Assembly: GCA_036674765.1 (NCBI GenBank)
Contig: JARVKI010000137.1
Coordinates: 1-64,000, forward strand
Length of the DNA stretch: 64,000 bases
From: Seiridium cupressi
Taxonomy: Eukaryota > Ascomycota > Sordariomycetes > Amphisphaeriales > Sporocadaceae
Direction: 5' to 3'
Numbering within the stretch: the stretch's first letter is position 1; each line of letters begins with the position of its first letter. The position numbers were made by a program, and so were the translations under genes. Positions 1-9,741 of this stretch are shown piece after piece. Under the pieces are notes generated by a model that was not told the origin of the DNA, ran no database searches, and was given only the letters and a program-made list of their open reading frames with translations.

Positions 1-74
<74 letters not shown>
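1..74. repeat. Poly-C run at window edge
   Basis: Seventy-four consecutive cytosines, ending 40 nt before the first start codon. It does not look like a fungal telomere repeat. Inference: a contig-end artefact, for example the complement of poly-G calls made by two-colour sequencing chemistry. The promoter of the first gene is therefore probably missing. Confidence 0.8.
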
Positions 75-76
<2 letters not shown>

Positions 77-114
77 CATAACATCCAAGTGCCGATCATC
101 CCGAGATCGCCAAG

Positions 115-2227
115 ATGAAGGGCCTCTTACTCTTCTCGTCACTTACCTGGGGTGTGATTGGTTCGCCGTGCAGGCCTTCTAACTCGTCTGCCACCACGAC
201 GTCAGGCTACTACTACTCGTCAAGTGCGCCTTCCATGTCCAGCGTCTCGTCGGCTTTTGTATCTACGGCATCTTCATACTCGGTCTCTCAGTCTGCAAAC
301 TCATCTGCAACGGCCTCATCATCGGATTCTTCCAGCGTTTCGAGCACATCCTCAAGCGCGACCGCCACTCCGACGATTGATTTGGGCTACGAGATCCATG
401 CTGGTACTCTCAATGTAAACACATACGTCCACAATGATTGGGGTTTTAATCGTTAACTAAATATTTCTAGGAAACCGGCAACTATTACACATTCAGCAAC
501 ATCCCATACGCACAGCAGCCCGTTGGCGAGTACCGCTTCCAAAAGCCTGTTGCCGTCAGTGGCTCCAGCTCGAAAATCAACGATGGCTCGACTACAGGCA
601 CCATGTGCATGCAAGCATATCCCGAATGGGTTCTAGAGCTCCAAGCTGCGGCATACGGCGTCGATGTTGCGACAGTATCTGCCATCCTCTATGCTCAGAC
701 CGCCCAGACTGAAAGCTGTCTTCTCCTGGACGTGCATGTTCCTGCAGAGGTTTTCGACAGCGGCTTTACTGCTGAGGGTAAGTGATATCATATCGCGCTG
801 GTAATAATTGGGTGCTAACTTATCTTCTAGCGCCCGTACTGTTCTGGATTCATGGTGGAGGTTTCACTTACGGCTCGAAGACGGGATCCGGCGACCCAGC
901 AGGTCTCATTGCTCGATCGAAGCTCGATGGCTCTGATGGCGTGATTGTTGTAACTATCAACTACCGCCTCGGCCTTTTCGGTTGGCTGGCTGGAGAGGGC
1001 GTAACAGCCAATCTGGGTACGTGAACTATACAGTTTCTGTCTAAATTCGGCAAGCGCTAACTTTTCTATAGGTCTTTTTGACCAGAGAATGGCAATGGAG
1101 TGGGTCCAGAGCTACATCTCTCGCTTTGGTGGCAGCTCAGAGAAGGTTACTGTCATGGGCGAGAGTGCCGGTGCCGCATCCATTCTGCATCACATCACCA
1201 GCTACGGTGGCGCTCAGGCCGTTCCTTTCCAGAGAGCCATCCCGCAATCGCCAGCTTTTGAATTCAGCATTGACTATCAGTCATCGTTGGAGTTGACGCT
1301 GAGTGCCGCCTCCACCTACATCAGCGGAGTTATCGGAGGTCTCGTCAGCAATATTACCAGCACTTTGTCGGCACAGATTTCAAGCATCTCTACCAGCTTC
1401 GATGCTCTCGTTTCCGTTCTCGACAAGCTTGCTGACTCGGATGTTTCGGCCGCATTGAAGTATGTCAATCAAGCCGTCGTGGTTCAAGCTGACACCGGTC
1501 GGTTCAACTACGGTGTCGTGGTTGATGGAGATTATGTTCCTGAGCATCCCCAAGTTCTCCTGGCTCAGGGCAACTTTGCCACTTCTTTAGATGTAAGTCC
1601 TTTAAACCCAAAAGCTACGGGCGCAGTCCTAACGAGGTCCAGGTCATGCCCAGTCACACATCTAACGAATCCGTCCCTTTTGCCCCTACAACCATCGCCA
1701 CTGACGCCGATGTTCGCTCCTACGTCGAGAGCGCTCTCACATCAGCATCCAGTGGTACCATCGACTATATCCTCTCAGACCTCTACCCGGCGGTCTTTGA
1801 CGGCACCTACCCCTGGTACTCGGAGTACGGCCGCGCCGTGCAGATGAACACGGATTTCTACTTTGCCTGCTCAACCAACTTCCTGGCCGAGGCCTACAAC
1901 GCCGAGACGCACGACTACATCTTCGCCTACCCGCCGGGCTACCACGGCGAGGACGTCTCGTACGTCTTCTTCAACGGCGACACCAGCACCTTGGACGACG
2001 GATTGCCCGTCAACGCCGCCCTCGCCTACCAGCTACAGGACTACATCTTGCAGTTCACCAAGAGCGGCAACCCCAACAGTGGTTCTCTGACCGACTTCCC
2101 CGTGTACGGAAGCACGGGCAGTGTGCTCAAGTTCACGGCGGCAGGGGTAGTCGTCGGTGTTGATGACATGAAGAACGATCGGTGCGCCTGGATACAGCAT
2201 GCCATGGTCGACGGTCTCATCGGTTAA
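115..2227 (+). CDS. Secreted type-B carboxylesterase/lipase
   Basis: Alpha/beta-hydrolase of the carboxylesterase type B (cholinesterase/fungal lipase) family, expected to cleave carboxylic esters outside the cell. I join 115-414, 471-777, 831-1016, 1072-1592 and 1643-2227, giving 632 residues with phase-consistent GT..AG introns of 50-56 nt. Residues 1-17 look like a signal peptide and are followed by about 70 residues very rich in Ser/Thr, probably an O-glycosylated linker, an uncommon N-terminal addition. The oxyanion-hole motif HGGGF lies near residue 210 and the nucleophile elbow GESAG has its Ser near 296. An acidic residue in SNESVPF (exon 5 start) and the His of GYHGED are the best candidates for the rest of the triad. 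Substrate cannot be predicted. Only 40 nt separate the start from the poly-C edge, so regulation is not visible. Confidence 0.9.
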
Positions 2228-2880
2228 GCCCCCAGAAATGTATACAAATACAAACTATCAAATACGCGGTCTTTAATTTTAATTTATTAATATATACATA
2301 CAGATCTTACTTGAATGGAATTAGTGAAATCACGGTGCTTTCTATTCCGTTTAGTGATCTAGAATTATTTCCGTGTAACACACCAGTGGGCAATCAGGCC
2401 ATATAAGTTGGCAATGAGTAAGGGAAAGATCGTGTGTTGCGCATATTAGTAAGTGTGCTTCTTTTCTATGCGATTTTCCTGGCACATTGATTTCTGTTAA
2501 GGGTGCTTCTCTCGATTTACATCGGTTGGGATGTCACTAGCCTTCCTTGGACAATTCTACACGTCTCGCATCCTCTCTACCTCGATGTGGATTTTATCTG
2601 AGCTGTCAGTGCGGTGTCGATATCTTTGGATTTATCGTAATCTGAGAAACAAAGGTATTTGGGTTTGGCTTAGACCTGGCATGGGACATACGAAGAAAAG
2701 AGAGAAACAAAAGTTTCAAATTGAGGGAGTCACGTTTTCTCTAGGCACCCAGCGCCGAATTAAGTTAATGGCCGCAAGGCATCTCCGACAATAAAATTGC
2801 TCGGTTTTGGAAGGTTATAAATGAGGTCCCCTCCTGTTGCCATGGAGGTTTTGATGAAATTCCTCCTCCATCTTGAATAT
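2228..2880. other. Intergenic
   Basis: AT-rich just after the esterase stop (likely 3' UTR and terminator region, 2250-2310). No gene-like reading frame with family motifs seen. The last part is the 5' leader of the Yju2-like gene. Confidence 0.6.
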
Positions 2881-2946
2881 ATTCAACCACGAAGCCACAT
2901 TCAACCACGAAGCCACATTCAACCACGAAGTCACATTCAATCACAG
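2881..2946 (+). repeat. 18-bp tandem repeat in 5' leader
   Basis: Three near-identical copies of an 18-bp unit beginning ATTCAACCACGAAG (2881-2898, 2899-2916, 2917-2934; the third has one C-to-T change), plus a partial diverged fourth copy. It ends 7 nt before the ATG of the next gene and so probably lies in its 5' UTR. It is in frame and open, but family proteins start at the downstream MSER, so I treat it as untranslated. Confidence 0.8.
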
Positions 2947-2953
2947 ATACAAG

Positions 2954-3694
2954 ATGTCGGAACGCCAAGTTGTTCAAGAATACTACCCACCTGGTTTCGA
3001 CCCCAGCCAAATCTCACGACCTCGCAAGCGTCCGCAGCTAGGACCTAAATTTGTGGATTGCCAGTGGGTGGTGCCTCTCACTGTACGTTGTTCTAGGTGT
3101 GGAGATTATGTCTACAAAGGGCACAGGTCTAACGCACGCAAAGAAACAACGAGGGAGACATACATGCGTCTCCCCGCCCCCCGCCTGCACATCCGCTGTC
3201 CGAGCTGCTCCTCCGCCATCAGCTTTCAAACTCGTCTCCAGACAGGCGATTACGTCTGCGATAGTGGCGCTCAGCGAAGCAGAGGGCTTCAAAATACGAC
3301 GACGCCAGCAGAGCAAGGGACAATCGGGCAGTCTCTTGACCAGCTAGAGCAGTGGGAGGAGGAGCGCAACGCCATAGTCGACCTCGAAACGCAGGCTTTC
3401 GACGCCAAGCGAGAGAAGGCCGTCGCTGATGCCTCGGATAAAATCAGGCTGCGAAATGAGCGGGTAGAGCACTGTGGCCGTGAAGGCACTGAGATCATCA
3501 CACCGGAAGACGGCGAGTACAGCCGAACGGGGAGAGAAGATGTCGAGGCTTCAAGGCACGCATTCGAAGCTGCAAGGCTAAACAGCATTGAATATGAGGA
3601 TGTGGTGACAGCGGTGCCGTTCTTTGCTCCTGGGAGTAATAGAGCTGTAGGTGCAAAGCCTGTATTGAAGGGCCTCAAGAGGAAGGGTACATAG
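2954..3694 (+). CDS. YJU2: Yju2/CWC16-family splicing factor, early stop
   Basis: Homologue of Yju2 (CCDC94/Cwf16), which joins the NineTeen-complex spliceosome and promotes the first catalytic step of pre-mRNA splicing in the nucleus. The ATG at 2954 is chosen because it gives the family N-terminus (MSER..., then YYPPGFDP). Two zinc-type pairs are visible: CSRC (Cys46, Cys49) and CPSC (Cys82, Cys85), with the characteristic YKG.RSNARKET segment between them. A charged coiled-coil-like region follows at about 125-215. The frame stops at TAG (3692) after 246 residues, yet the same frame continues with a family-like acidic tail to a second stop at 3779. So this is a C-terminally shortened copy, a diverged paralogue, or a base error. 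No intron was needed, which is slightly unusual here. Confidence 0.85.
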   Translation: MSERQVVQEYYPPGFDPSQISRPRKRPQLGPKFVDCQWVVPLTVRCSRCGDYVYKGHRSNARKETTRETYMRLPAPRLHIRCPSCSSAISFQTRLQTGDYVCDSGAQRSRGLQNTTTPAEQGTIGQSLDQLEQWEEERNAIVDLETQAFDAKREKAVADASDKIRLRNERVEHCGREGTEIITPEDGEYSRTGREDVEASRHAFEAARLNSIEYEDVVTAVPFFAPGSNRAVGAKPVLKGLKRKGT

Positions 3695-3781
3695 GGCCCG
3701 GCCGATAGCCCTGTCAAAGAAAAATGGGCTCGGGAGAAGCCGAAGGTTTTGGCTGATTACGATTCCGATACGGGTTCGTAG
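3695..3781 (+). other. In-frame continuation beyond Yju2-like stop
   Basis: Reading on in frame past TAG 3692 gives 28 further codons ending ADYDSDTGS before TAG 3779. The Tyr-Asp-Ser-Asp flavour resembles acidic tails of Yju2/CCDC94 proteins. Most likely the former C-terminus, now behind a nonsense codon; stop readthrough or a sequencing error are alternatives. Confidence 0.5.
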
Positions 3782-4596
3782 AGTTCATATAATGACAGGT
3801 GGGTTTTAACAGGAACCATGCTTACTCATTAGAGTGTATAGTCTCACTCAACCTACAAAAGAACAATTGGACCTCCTCCGAGTCAGCACTCCACGAGAAA
3901 TAGATGGTAGCCGGGTTGATCATGATTGGGAAATAGCGTGGCAAATCTCCTAGAACTGAATGTTGATGGCTTCCACGATGGTGAATCCATTTTGACCAGA
4001 ATCTATTGGTGGTTAAACCCATATACATGTACAATTTCACGTCTATGTATCACCAGTGTAGGAAACAGCTTGTCCTAGTCATTGGTAGCCACCAGTGAGA
4101 TGGTGTTCAATAGCGAATAGTCTTGGCACATGCAGGAACATTGAAATCAATAAATGCAGAACATGATTCATCACCGTGACATGCCTGTACGACCCGGGCA
4201 ATCGTGAGACGCCCTGTAATGAGAGGATAGTCGTGGGTTGTATAACTGGCGGAAACCCCTGGCATTGTTTCCACCAATGGGGTACGCTCCTCTCCACGTG
4301 GGCGGCGCTTGCTGGGGTCGCGGTGGGCTCTGAGGCTCTCCGTGGCGCTGGATGAGGGGGAAAAGTTGGGGAAACAGTCCTGGGGTGCGGAGAAATATCC
4401 CTGTTAGCATCGAACCGTTTATATTGTCGTTTACGAACCCTCATTTCCCGACAATCCCCATGGCCCTGGTTGTCGGCACCCTACATAAGAGGCTCGGTCG
4501 CGATGCCGCCCAAGCAGAACTCTTGCCTCTTGGCCTCGCCTTGTCCTGGAATCTGACGCGACGCCACTGTCTCGGTTTCGAAGCACGCGCGACACG
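3782..4596. other. Intergenic, GH28 promoter region
   Basis: No supported gene. Holds the 3' end of the Yju2-like gene and the upstream region of the polygalacturonase. Overlapping antisense frames at 4079-4689 show no family motifs. Confidence 0.6.
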
Positions 4597-6001
4597 ATGA
4601 AGTTCTCTCTTATTGCTGGCGTGCTGCCCAGCATCACACTGGCCGCTGCTACAGCCATCTCCCACGGCCCTCACAAGAGAGATGACCACATCTCAGCGCG
4701 GCCCGAGATTATATATTCGCCTGTGTCGCCGTCGACTGCTCCGCCAAGCCCGCCGCAGCGCTGCAAGACTTGCTTCATTGGCACCCACGGCGACGGCGTG
4801 ACAGACGACTCGGATTACATTCTTGAGGCCTTCAATGACTGCAACAATGGCGGACATGCTGTTTTCAGGGAAGGCGAGACCTATATCATTGGAACGGCCA
4901 TGGACTGGACGTTCTTGAACTCCATCGACATTGGTAAGTCAACCTGCCTTGACGGAGTTGTGACTATAACTGACCAGGTCTCAAGATATCCAAGGAAAGA
5001 TTCTGTTCACCAACGACACGACCTACTGGCAGGCGAACGCGTTCCCGTTCGTCTTCCAGAACGTCACCTCTTTCTTCAAGCTAGGAGGCAACGATGTGTT
5101 TATCTACGGAGGCGGCACTATCGACGGTAATGGCCAGGCTTGGTATGAGGCATATGCTGCCAACATCTATACCCTTCGCCCCGTCCTGTTCGGTATCGAC
5201 GGCCTGGAGAACAGTATTATTGCGGACTTGGTGCTTCGTTACTCCCCCGAGTACTACCACTTCATTGCCAACTCGACAAACGTCGTCTTCGACAACATCA
5301 ACATTGCGGGTGGCAGTACGAACGCCAGCGTGACCGCCAAGAATACCGACGGCTGGGATACGTACCGCAGCGACAGCATTACGATCCAGAACTCGGTTAT
5401 CAACAACGGCGATGACTGCGTCTCCTTCAAGCCCAACTCGACCAACATTCTGGTCCAGTCGCTCTTCTGCAACGGGAGCCATGGTATCAGTGTTGGCTCT
5501 CTGGGACAATATGTCGGCCACTATGACATCGTAGAGAACGTCTACGTCACCAACATTTCAATGCACAACGCCACCGATGGTGCACGTATTAAGATCTGGC
5601 CGAACACTGCTTCGGCACTCTCCGGTGACCTGCAGGGCGGAGGTGGTGACGGACGTGTCAACAACATCACCTACACAGACTGGACCATCGACAATGTCGA
5701 CTACTCCATCGAGGTCGACCAATGCTATGGCCAGAGCAACCTGACACTCTGCCTGGAGTACCCCAGCCCGCTGACCATCACCAACGTTGTCTTCAACAAC
5801 TTCAAGGGCGCGACGAGCTCAAAGTACCAACCTCAGGTAGCTACTTTCGCATGCAGCTCGGATACCGCCTGCTCCAACATTGTCTCGACAGATTTCGATG
5901 TGCTCAGCCCTAACGGCACGAAGCAGGCTTTCTGTCTCAACTTTAATGAGACCTCGCTGGATGGCGTGGAATGTACAACTGTGTTCAAGGGGTTCAACTA
6001 A
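4597..6001 (+). CDS. Secreted GH28 exopolygalacturonase-like enzyme
   Basis: Glycoside hydrolase family 28, a right-handed beta-helix enzyme that hydrolyses galacturonan in plant pectin. I join 4597-4933 and 4986-6001 (450 residues). The 52-nt intron must end at the AAG at 4983-4985, because only that acceptor restores the frame and gives the GH28 strand [12 protein letters not shown]. The signal peptide is about residues 1-18, followed by a possible KR processing site at 27-28. Catalytic motifs are all present: NTDGWD (Asp near 234), GDDC (Asp near 255 and 256), GSHG (His near 278) and RIKIW (Arg and Lys near 313-315). The order and the RIKIWP form point to an exo-acting polygalacturonase; rhamno- or xylogalacturonan activity is not excluded. 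Expected to be pectin-induced and glucose-repressed, but I did not identify the sites. Confidence 0.93.
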
Positions 6002-6493
6002 TGCGACATTAGACGCGCAGCACTTTTCTTGATAGGGCGAGAGACGGAAGAAGACTGAGTCATTGGATAACCTCGGTATCTCCATCAAGGACCATGTACA
6101 TACGTGTAAAAAATGATAGACGAGACTCATGTAACTGAACCCTGGTCATGCCTTTTTTCCAAGTGTTATCCCGATTGGGAAAATGCACGAGTGAGACATA
6201 GTGCGATGCGTTGTGCCAGTTGGGGCATAGCGGGAGCCTCAGCTACGTCGGGGCTGGCAGACGGGCTACTGACCGCAACCAGTGAGAAGTGACGCAAGGA
6301 TGCGCCACGCAGCTTCGGTGAGCTCAAAGCTTCGTCAGACAACCATACAGAAGAGCTGCACCCCGCTTGACTGCCCTCCCTTCGAACGAAGCTTAAATCT
6401 CAGAACCTCGTCCTTGAGCAATTTCTGCCCTTGATGCTGTAAAAAGAAAAGAAAAGAAAAGAAGCTGCGAAATTCTTGATAGAATCAGCAATC
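6002..6493. other. Intergenic with (GAAAA)n purine run
   Basis: GH28 3' region then the leader of the next gene. A GAAAA-type purine repeat spans 6441-6463, about 30-50 nt before the ATG, probably in the 5' UTR. No gene seen. Confidence 0.65.
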
Positions 6494-8210
6494 ATGGAGT
6501 CCTCGACGTCCTCTACTTCATTGCAGCCCGGAAGCATGCATGCTGAGCTGGCTCATATAGTAGACTCGACATCTCAGCCCAACAAGGCACCAGCAGCGGG
6601 CAACTGTGTACTTCAGGACGGCCAGGCACAACATTCCGGTGGTGAATCCCCCAAGATGTTCCCAGTGGACGCAGATCCCGAGTCTACACCACCAGACGAT
6701 GATTCACGCAACAGTCCTGCACTGCGGGCCTCCCTGATGCAACTTGACCTCCTTGACAAGCAGAATAAAAAACGTATCAAGCTGTCCCGGCAAGGTCTAG
6801 ATACTCCCACGACAGATGGAGATGAACGATCACCCTTACAAGAGAAGATGACTTCCAGGAACCATGCACTTCAGGCCTACCAGGTGCAGCTCAAGTTCCT
6901 CGAGCAACAAAACAAAAGACGTCTCCTGATTTCAGGGGCATTAGATCTACCGGCTGCAAAAGCAGATCAGGCTGAGGACCTGCCGTCAGAGGAAACTTGG
7001 GAGGATTCGCCGGCGCAGCATGACCATCAATCTCAGCTGCTGCTTCTACAGGAGCAGAACAAGAAGCGTCTTCGGACAGCACGTGCAGACCAAGACCTCG
7101 GGCGATCCAAGCTGGATGAAAGCTCTGAGCCCCTCTCTGACGAGAAACCAAAGCACCCCTACACGTATTGGCCAAAGCTGGAGGAGTTAGATCGGCGACA
7201 CTGCGAGAGGAAGAAGCAAGCCGAACAGGCTGAGCAACAGTCTGAAGATGGTCACTCGGTACCAGATCCCAGTCCTGTACTAGAGAAGCTGCAATCAATC
7301 CTCCTCGAGGACGCGGAAACAATCTGTCAAGGGGCGGAGGGTCCAAGATGCCATGGGGAGTTGCCAGGAAATGTAAGTGTCCTAATCCATATCAATCATC
7401 CCGGGCGCCGTCACAACGGACTGCCTGGGGAAAGGATAACCAAATACGTTGCGGCCAAGGAATCATATACTGACAGTAATCCAGTATGTCAAAGAAGACT
7501 TCACCGACATAGCAGCGTCGATACTTTCAAACGTGCTGCGATCCCCTCATGACATGAACGCCTTGCTCGACGAAAACACACCAAAACGCGCCAAGCTTGA
7601 AAGCACACTGGTGCAGCACGACGAGAGCGCAGTAGATGCCGCACTGAGACGGCAACACGACCTCCAGAAGCTCCAGCAGTCGCGGAAACCCACAAGTCCT
7701 TCGGCTTCGGCTTTGACTTCGACCTCGAGCCCAGGGTTCGCGCCAGCTTCGTTCGAGTACAAGGGGCCGCCCACGGCGGAGATCGTGGAATCGCCGCCGC
7801 CGCCTCGCCGTTCTTGCGGTTACGGTGTCTTCTCTATGCGCAAGGAGCGCGCCCGAAAACCGGTTCCCTCGCCGGACGCCGCAGACTGCGAGCGCTCCAT
7901 GGTCGACACGTTCAAGAACGACAACCCGGCAGTCGTGGCGCAGCTCAAGCAGATCGGGTCGCGAAGACGCTCGAGACGAGGACAGTCGAGCACCACGAGC
8001 CCACCCCGCAACACACCGATTTCCCGTATCCGCGGCAAGGCCGCCGTCGCCGCGGCGGGTCACAGATCGCCGACTATGCCTAGCAACGGGCTTCCGTCTC
8101 CTCCACCATCGCACACAGGCCCAAGTCCCAAAAGTGTCGAGGTTGAGCGCGCCGATATCTCCTGTCCGGAAGGGGTGTCACTGGCGATCAGACTCCGCGT
8201 CAACGTATAG
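6494..8210 (+). CDS. Disordered protein with QNKKRL repeats
   Basis: Function unknown. I join 6494-7372 and 7485-8210 across a 112-nt intron (GTAAGT..CCAG, phase 0), giving 534 residues. The first true ATG is 6494. Three diverged copies of a short amphipathic helix of form QLxLLexQNKKRL occur at about residues 80-99, 129-147 and 179-197. The spacers are rich in Glu, Asp, Ser and Pro, and a Glu/Gln/Arg-rich helix lies near 230-255. A fourth, weaker element (RRQHDLQKL) lies early in exon 2. The C-terminal half is Ser/Pro/Arg-rich and looks disordered, with basic clusters such as SRRRSRR that could act in nuclear localisation. I recall similar QNKKRL motifs in fungal hypothetical proteins but no assigned role. 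The upstream part and intron placement are well supported by continuous phase. Confidence 0.75.
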
Positions 8211-9369
8211 TATAACACAATTGAATGTTGGATATTCATTAGCTTGCCCGAATCATCATCATCCAGCCGATTTCGGTTCGTCTGCCATTCGGCTGTGTTT
8301 TCTAGTTCTTGTTTTTCCGGCGGTGGAAAATGTATCACTGGTTAATGGTGCTGGGTTCCCTGCATATTGAGCGCATCTAAGGAATCCGGAAACGGGCATA
8401 AGGGGGGAAATCATGGGACCAAATTGTATCGGAAAAAGGACGGGAATGAAAGGGACTACGCGACACGAATTTGGATCACTCGTATATGTTAACTTTAATT
8501 TTGATCGATTCCAGTGCGCTCTGCCACTAAGCCCAGGTCCACACCCGTGCGATTAAACGTGATGATATTTACCGCGACCGTCTTCGTTCCCTGCCTTTCA
8601 ACGAGGACGAGTGAAGTTTAATGATTATTAGATATCTAGGTACTCTGATCTCACAGCGGGTGGACTTGTAAAATCCTCGACTGTCATAACCTCAGGCGCA
8701 GCCTGAAGATCCGGGAAATATGCTAGACGCGTATGTTCCCCTCTCCATAAGCTGAAGGCGCTGCGAGCCTAGCATAAAATTTAACCTCGCTTAGCTCTTA
8801 TGTCGTATAGGCGTGTCAGACGATTGGATGTGCTTGAAAACCAAATATCTTAATCATACGTCATCGGTCCATGTCGCGTCTTCTTTCGCAGTTTTTTATT
8901 AGTCTTAACTTATACTGCAAGATGAGGTGCCTAGAAAAGGGTAAACGATAGTGTGAAAGGGACATAAGAGTAACGCAATCTGAGCTCAGATGATTCATGT
9001 TCATTCGTAAAAGTATCTATATACAGCGAAATAACACGTCTTTATGCGTAACCGACATGATGCCGCGCCGCCGATGCTTCTGCTGATTGTATCCAACAGG
9101 CAGTATTTCCCCCAAGCCGTAAGTCGCGCTGAAAGCAAGAGCTGCTATTCCAGCTAAAATCGCTCAGCCTTCAACGCAACGGTCGATCCTAAAAGCCCCA
9201 ATGGTCCCAAATGTCGCGGGTATTGTTCGCAACTCTGTAAAAATGTGCTGTCAAGCGTGAGGTGTTTCCTCCCAAAACCGCTTGATGCGTCCCATGATAA
9301 ACGTATTGTATCCAAGCAATCCTCCGTCGTACAGTAATATATCATATCCATGCTCCAAGCGAGTCCCAA
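8211..9369. other. Intergenic, convergent 3' regions
   Basis: Between a plus-strand and a minus-strand 3' end. A minus-strand stretch at 9260-9365 can be read as about 45 codons in a frame different from the neighbouring gene, but it lacks a start and splice support. Otherwise I see nothing. Confidence 0.55.
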
Positions 9370-9741
9370 TTACCGTACTTCGCGGACATCCACAGCATTT
9401 GACGTCCATTCTTGGCCGCCGTTCTTAGAAAGAGAGCCGAAGCCTGGCATCGAAGAGAATCTGTTGAGCTTCTTCTTCTGTACGGGTGTCTGGGGTTCCA
9501 CCATATATGTTGGCGACCGTGGCTCGTCTACACTGTGGCGGTCTTGATCTGGGTTTGGTGAGGATGCCGTTGAGCTTTGTGTGGAGGAGCCAGTGTTGTT
9601 GGGGCTATTGAAGACGTATTCGCCGTCGACGTAAACAGCGTTGCTGATGAATGTGGTACGTCGGTTTCGGTTGCGTGTATAGCGCTGCTCGAGTCGGTAG
9701 AGCTCAAGCTTAGCTTGGAGTCTATCGAAAAAGCCCGGCAT
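9370..9741 (-). CDS. Small conserved-looking fungal protein, 123 aa
   Basis: Single-exon minus-strand frame of 123 residues. The N-terminus (MPGFFDRLQAKLELYRLEQ) forms a clear amphipathic helix, followed by the basic segment RYTRNRNRRTTF and VDGEYVF. The middle is low-complexity Ser/Thr/Asn/Pro and the end is KKKLNRFSSMPGFG...NAVDVREVR. The N-terminal block looks constrained and resembles small uncharacterised proteins I believe are shared among Pezizomycotina; I cannot assign a function. No signal peptide or membrane segment. The ATG at 9741 is the only sensible start. The stop at 9370 is immediate, but an intron starting at the GTACGG there cannot be excluded. Confidence 0.65.
   Translation of the reverse strand: MPGFFDRLQAKLELYRLEQRYTRNRNRRTTFISNAVYVDGEYVFNSPNNTGSSTQSSTASSPNPDQDRHSVDEPRSPTYMVEPQTPVQKKKLNRFSSMPGFGSLSKNGGQEWTSNAVDVREVR

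Noticed and set aside
7527..8114. 195-codon minus-strand frame
   Set aside because: Antisense shadow of exon 2 of the QNKKRL-repeat gene.
9154..9369. 71-codon frame downstream of the 123-aa gene, and a 45-codon alternative frame
   Set aside because: No start, no domain, and two overlapping frames are equally open, so no coding choice can be defended.
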